A DNA stretch of 8,037 bases from positions 1 to 8,037 of the forward strand of contig CAMLEX010000197.1 in the NCBI GenBank assembly GCA_946479055.1, in the 5' to 3' direction. Shown one piece after another: positions 4,846 to 8,037 of the stretch (its first letter is position 1; every line of letters starts with the position of its first letter). The DNA is from an uncultured Bacteroidota bacterium (GTDB taxonomy: Bacteria > Bacteroidota > Bacteroidia > Chitinophagales > Chitinophagaceae). Under the pieces are notes generated by a model. That model saw only the letters and a list, made by a program, of their open reading frames with translations, was not told the DNA's origin and did not search any database. The position numbers were made by a program, and so were the translations under genes.

Positions 4846-5897
4846 ATCGCTGCCTCCTGCTCATGAAAAAGCGGTAATAAAAGTTTTCGCTTATTACTGT
4901 CGTCGGTTATGGTAACGGGCGGGGCATTAAGCATCTTATATTTATTCACTAAATTATCGAGTCCTTCATCTACGTTAAGATTTTGCCTGATTATTTTTTC
5001 CTGTATTGAGTTGGCAATGCATATCTCATTTTCACTAGTAGCATAAATATGGATATATAACGGGCTTTTTTTATCCAGTGCATTGGTATAAATGATATTT
5101 TCCAGTATCACCTGCATACTTAATGGTGGAATAAATTTCTTCAGGATATCCTCATCCAGGTTTATGGATATTTCTATGGCATTACCAAACCGCTCTTTGG
5201 ACAGGTGTAAATAGGATTCTGCAAACTTTATTTCTTCTGCTATGGGCACAAGCAGTTCATCATCGCTGCGCAAAAGATAGCGATGTACTTTTGCCATCTC
5301 ATCCAGGAACTTTTCGGCTTTCACATTGTCTTCGTGGATAAGACCGGAAAGAGTGTTAAAGCAGTTAAATAAAAAATGCGGGTTTATCTGTCCCTTTATT
5401 CCCAGTAGTTTGCTACGCCGGTACGCATTTTTTAGTTTTTCAGTTTCTGCCAGCGATGCTTTCCATTCTCCCCAGTTCGCTACTCCTTCATTTATGAATG
5501 TGAGAACAGTACTCGTAATACATCCGTAGACAATAGCCCACCACAGCATGCCTGATTTTACACCACAAGTTAAAAGATCGAACTGCTGATATATAGAGAA
5601 AATTCCGCTCAGCATTACAACGTTCATGACATAAAAAACCGGGAGCATGATAACGATTCGTTTAATCAGATCCCCTGCTGCGGGAATACGCTTCCGTATA
5701 AACAAGGCTACCGTTCGGAAAACAAAATAGGCCAGGACTAAATAGATGCCGGTATACAAAAAACTCCTGCTAAACTCCGGAAGAGAATTGAAAATACAGG
5801 CTCCAAACATCAGTATATTTAATACAATAACATATGGCAGCATTATCCATGCAAAAGCCCGTAGCTCTCTTTTAATATGATCCCCAGGTGGTGGCAT
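4842..5897 (-). CDS. LytS-type histidine kinase with degraded ATP-binding motifs
   Basis: The 351-residue membrane protein has four predicted transmembrane segments at about 14-36, 46-68, 79-102 and 116-137, a short linker, and a His_kinase region with His174 in INPHFLFNCFNTL. The dimerisation and phospho-acceptor part is well kept and closely matches the downstream kinase (FLDEMAKVHRYLLR, EEIKFAESYL). The nucleotide-binding part is not. The N-box reads LENIIYTNA at about 254-262, keeping E255 and N256 but with Tyr and Thr where the partner has Lys and His. The G-box region reads DEGLDNL where GIGLSTI is expected. Weak or lost ATP binding is inferred, leaving a possible pseudokinase that pairs with the intact one. 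An in-frame TAA 15 bases upstream leaves ATG at 5897 as the first possible start. It is the first gene of a two-gene operon and divergent from the FAD oxidase, with a 215-bp shared upstream region. Confidence 0.9.
   Translation of the reverse strand: MPPPGDHIKRELRAFAWIMLPYVIVLNILMFGACIFNSLPEFSRSFLYTGIYLVLAYFVFRTVALFIRKRIPAAGDLIKRIVIMLPVFYVMNVVMLSGIFSIYQQFDLLTCGVKSGMLWWAIVYGCITSTVLTFINEGVANWGEWKASLAETEKLKNAYRRSKLLGIKGQINPHFLFNCFNTLSGLIHEDNVKAEKFLDEMAKVHRYLLRSDDELLVPIAEEIKFAESYLHLSKERFGNAIEISINLDEDILKKFIPPLSMQVILENIIYTNALDKKSPLYIHIYATSENEICIANSIQEKIIRQNLNVDEGLDNLVNKYKMLNAPPVTITDDSNKRKLLLPLFHEQEAAI
4853..4858 (-). promoter_or_regulatory. Strong Shine-Dalgarno of the downstream kinase
   Basis: AGGAGG on the minus strand lies 7 bases before the ATG at 4845, inside the last codons of the upstream kinase. 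It fixes the start of the downstream kinase and supports reinitiation at the ATGA overlap. A canonical Shine-Dalgarno stands out because the other genes here lack one. Confidence 0.8.
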
Positions 5898-6050
5898 AGG
5901 TTTGAAATATTAAATATAGGGGATATATTTTTTATAATTGCGTCAGGAGGATCGGTCCGTCTAGGAAGTGGTATAAAGTAGCGGTGTACTGCAAAAATGA
6001 ACGCTGATTAGTAGCAAATATCTCAATCGGTAAAGCTGCGCCCTGTTTAA

Positions 6051-6058
6051 TATATTTG
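6051..6058 (+). promoter_or_regulatory. Putative -7 promoter element of the FAD/Fe-S oxidase
   Basis: TATATTTG matches the Bacteroidota TAnnTTTG element exactly and lies about 55 bases upstream of the ATG at 6113, giving a plausible short leader. A clear -33 element at the normal spacing was not seen, so this is supported by the -7 match and position only. The shared divergent region (5898-6112) holds no other recognisable feature. Confidence 0.5.
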
Positions 6059-6112
6059 CAAAAAAATCAACTACAATTTCATGATTCGTTTTTCCATCTG
6101 GGATTAATTGTC

Positions 6113-8037
6113 ATGACGAATAAATTGGGATCAATGAGAGAAAAACTGCGGCAACTGGCCAGTGAATTAGAGGGAGAACTTTATGATGACACTACAATCA
6201 GGACATTATATGCCACCGATGCATCGGCCTACCGGGAAATGCCTTTAGCGGTTGCTGTACCACGATCGGTTGCAGATATCAAGAAGCTGATCCATTTTGC
6301 AAAAACGGAGAAAACATCGCTGATACCCAGGACAGCCGGCACTTCATTGGCGGGCCAGGTGGTAGGCAATGGCATTATTGCAGATGTATCAAAATATTTT
6401 ACACAGATAATTGAATTGAATGCGGAAGAGAAATGGGTTCGGGTGCAGCCCGGCGTTATCCGTGATGAATTGAATATGTTTTTGAAACCGCATGGACTTT
6501 TTTTTGGTCCTGAAACTTCCACGGCCAACAGGGCTATGATCGGCGGTATGGTGGGGAATAATTCCTGCGGCTCCAATTCAGTGGTATACAGAAGTACAAG
6601 GGAACATTTGCTGGAAGTAAAAGCATTGTTGAGTGATGGTTCCGAAACCGAATTTAAATCGTTGAACATAGATGAATTTCATCTGAAATGTGAAGGCGAT
6701 AATCTTGAAGCATCTATTTACAGATCGGTGCGCAGCCTGCTGAGCAATTACGACAACCAGGTAGAGATAAGAAAAGAGTTTCCCAAAAAAAGCGTAGAAA
6801 GAAGAAACACGGGCTATGCCATCGATGTATTATTGGATACAGCTCCGTTTACAGCCGGTGAGCCCGATTTTAATTTTTGTAAACTTATCGCTGGTTCAGA
6901 AGGTACGCTGGCTTTTATTACAGAAATAAAATTGAATGTAGTTCCACTGCCGCCCAAAGAAACTGGTTTGTTATGTGTGCATTTTAACACCATTGATGAA
7001 TCATTAAGAGCGAATCTTATTGCTTTGCGCTATAAACCCAGCGCCAGCGAACTGATCGATCATTATATACTGGAATGTACGAAAGAGAACAAGGAGCAAC
7101 TTAAAAATCGCTTTTTTGTCAAGGGCGATCCTGGTGCTATACTGGTAATAGAGTTTGCAAGAACAAACAGGGAAGAGATCATTGCTCTTGCCCACGAGGT
7201 AGAAGCTGATATGCGGGCGGCAGGATTGGGTTATCATTTTCCTTTGTTGTTTGGCGAAGACACAAAAAAGATCTGGACATTGCGTAAAGCCGGGCTTGGA
7301 TTGCTAAGTAACCTGCCCGGTGATGATAAAGCAGTTCCTGTTATTGAAGATACAGCGGTAGATGTAAATGATCTGCCAGATTTCATTAGTGACTTCAATA
7401 AGATCCTGGAAAAACACGGTTTGTTTTCGGTGCATTATGCACATGCGGGTTCGGGTGAAATACATTTGCGTCCTATTATTAATCTTAAAACGAAAGAAGG
7501 CAACCAGTTGTTCCGTACCATTGCTGAAGAAATTGCTACGCTTGTAAAAAAATACAATGGTTCATTAAGCGGGGAACATGGCGATGGACGATTGCGCGGT
7601 GAATTCATCAGGCAAATGGTGGGTGAAAAGAATTACCAATTATTGAAAGATGTAAAACGAAGCTGGGATCCTGGTAATATTTTTAATCCCAACAAGATCG
7701 TCGATACACCGTCGATGAATACAATGCTGCGCTACACACCCGGCCAGCAAACACCAGCATTCGAAACGATCTTTCGGTTTCATAACCAGGATGTGTTGCA
7801 ACATGCTGAGCAATGCAATGGTTCCGGCGATTGCAGGAAAACACATTTATCAGGGGGAACCATGTGTCCTTCTTTTATGGCTACCCGTAACGAAAAAGAT
7901 ACGACCAGGGCAAGGGCGAATATATTACGGGAGTTTCTCACTAATTCAGATAAGCTGAACCGTTTTGATCATAAAGAAATTTATGATGTAATGGATCTAT
8001 GCCTGAGCTGTAAAGGCTGCAAATCCGAATGTCCCAG
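6113..8037 (+). CDS. FAD-linked oxidase/Fe-S fusion (YdiJ-like 2-hydroxyacid dehydrogenase), 3' truncated by window
   Basis: The frame is open to the window end, giving 641 residues; related fusion proteins are about 1000 residues, so roughly the last third is missing. Residues ~41-275 form the PCMH-type FAD-binding domain (PRTAGTSLAGQ at 71-82, GNNSCGSNS at 148-156, GSEGTLAFITE at 261-271). Residues ~280-530 are the FAD-oxidase C-terminal domain (HAGSGEIHLRP at 444-454, SGEHGDGR at 486-493, WDPGNIFNPNKI at 518-529). An Fe-S region follows, with C568, C574 and C585 and then a complete CxxCxxCxxxCP motif (C630, C633, C636, C640). The cut part should carry the GlpC-like cysteine-rich domain. 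The family oxidises D-2-hydroxyacids (D-lactate or D-2-hydroxyglutarate type), passing electrons from FAD through Fe-S to an acceptor; the actual substrate is not decidable here. ATG 6113 was chosen because it gives a normal N-terminus; Met8 (6134) is an alternative. Confidence 0.93.
   Translation, partial: MTNKLGSMREKLRQLASELEGELYDDTTIRTLYATDASAYREMPLAVAVPRSVADIKKLIHFAKTEKTSLIPRTAGTSLAGQVVGNGIIADVSKYFTQIIELNAEEKWVRVQPGVIRDELNMFLKPHGLFFGPETSTANRAMIGGMVGNNSCGSNSVVYRSTREHLLEVKALLSDGSETEFKSLNIDEFHLKCEGDNLEASIYRSVRSLLSNYDNQVEIRKEFPKKSVERRNTGYAIDVLLDTAPFTAGEPDFNFCKLIAGSEGTLAFITEIKLNVVPLPPKETGLLCVHFNTIDESLRANLIALRYKPSASELIDHYILECTKENKEQLKNRFFVKGDPGAILVIEFARTNREEIIALAHEVEADMRAAGLGYHFPLLFGEDTKKIWTLRKAGLGLLSNLPGDDKAVPVIEDTAVDVNDLPDFISDFNKILEKHGLFSVHYAHAGSGEIHLRPIINLKTKEGNQLFRTIAEEIATLVKKYNGSLSGEHGDGRLRGEFIRQMVGEKNYQLLKDVKRSWDPGNIFNPNKIVDTPSMNTMLRYTPGQQTPAFETIFRFHNQDVLQHAEQCNGSGDCRKTHLSGGTMCPSFMATRNEKDTTRARANILREFLTNSDKLNRFDHKEIYDVMDLCLSCKGCKSECP

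Overview
The window looks like chromosomal DNA of a Bacteroidota member, plausibly of the Chitinophagaceae/Sphingobacteriia type. The reasons are AT-rich start regions mostly lacking a Shine-Dalgarno sequence, TAnnTTTG-type -7 promoter elements, a short lipoprotein signal ending in MSC-N, LytS-type PHFLFN histidine kinases, and a YdiJ-like FAD/Fe-S oxidoreductase. The genus assignment is inference only; no rRNA or marker gene is present.

Layout. Positions 1-791 hold no convincing gene: a minus-strand-oriented terminator at the left edge, a perfect 10-bp inverted repeat at 319-340 and otherwise AT-rich sequence. A secreted lipoprotein with a SnoaL/NTF2-like domain follows (792-1325, +), ending in two successive hairpin-plus-T-run terminators. 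Next is an AT-rich block (about 1541-3800) that looks acquired: an AraC-family regulator (1591-2472), a short-chain dehydrogenase (2538-3260), a large folded element (3271-3419) and a small unknown protein (3441-3755). Then come two overlapping minus-strand LytS-like sensor histidine kinases (5897 to 3808). Divergent from them is a large FAD-linked oxidase fused to a ferredoxin-like Fe-S domain (6113 to beyond 8037, +), cut by the window end.

Main observation. The AraC-SDR pair appears to be a two-gene integron-type cassette. A 16-base sequence before the regulator (1541-1556) is the reverse complement, apart from one indel, of a 17-base sequence just after the dehydrogenase (3271-3287). The latter begins a roughly 135-nt hairpin ending in a GTT core. 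If the segment 1544-3406 is excised between G and TT at each end and circularised, the two halves rebuild an attC-like site whose outer arms pair across CGCTAAC/GTTAGCG and beyond. That is the geometry expected of a folded single-strand recombination site. No integrase is in the window. The following small gene starts right after the junction, like a second cassette, but its own matching site is missing. A Bacteroidota-type -7 element lies in the middle of the folded element and could drive the next gene.

Working together. AraC and SDR probably form a regulator/enzyme pair whose substrate cannot be told from sequence. The two histidine kinases are translationally coupled and probably work as a pair; the upstream one has a degraded ATP-binding site, and no LytTR response regulator is visible. 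The FAD/Fe-S oxidase is a probable housekeeping 2-hydroxyacid dehydrogenase.
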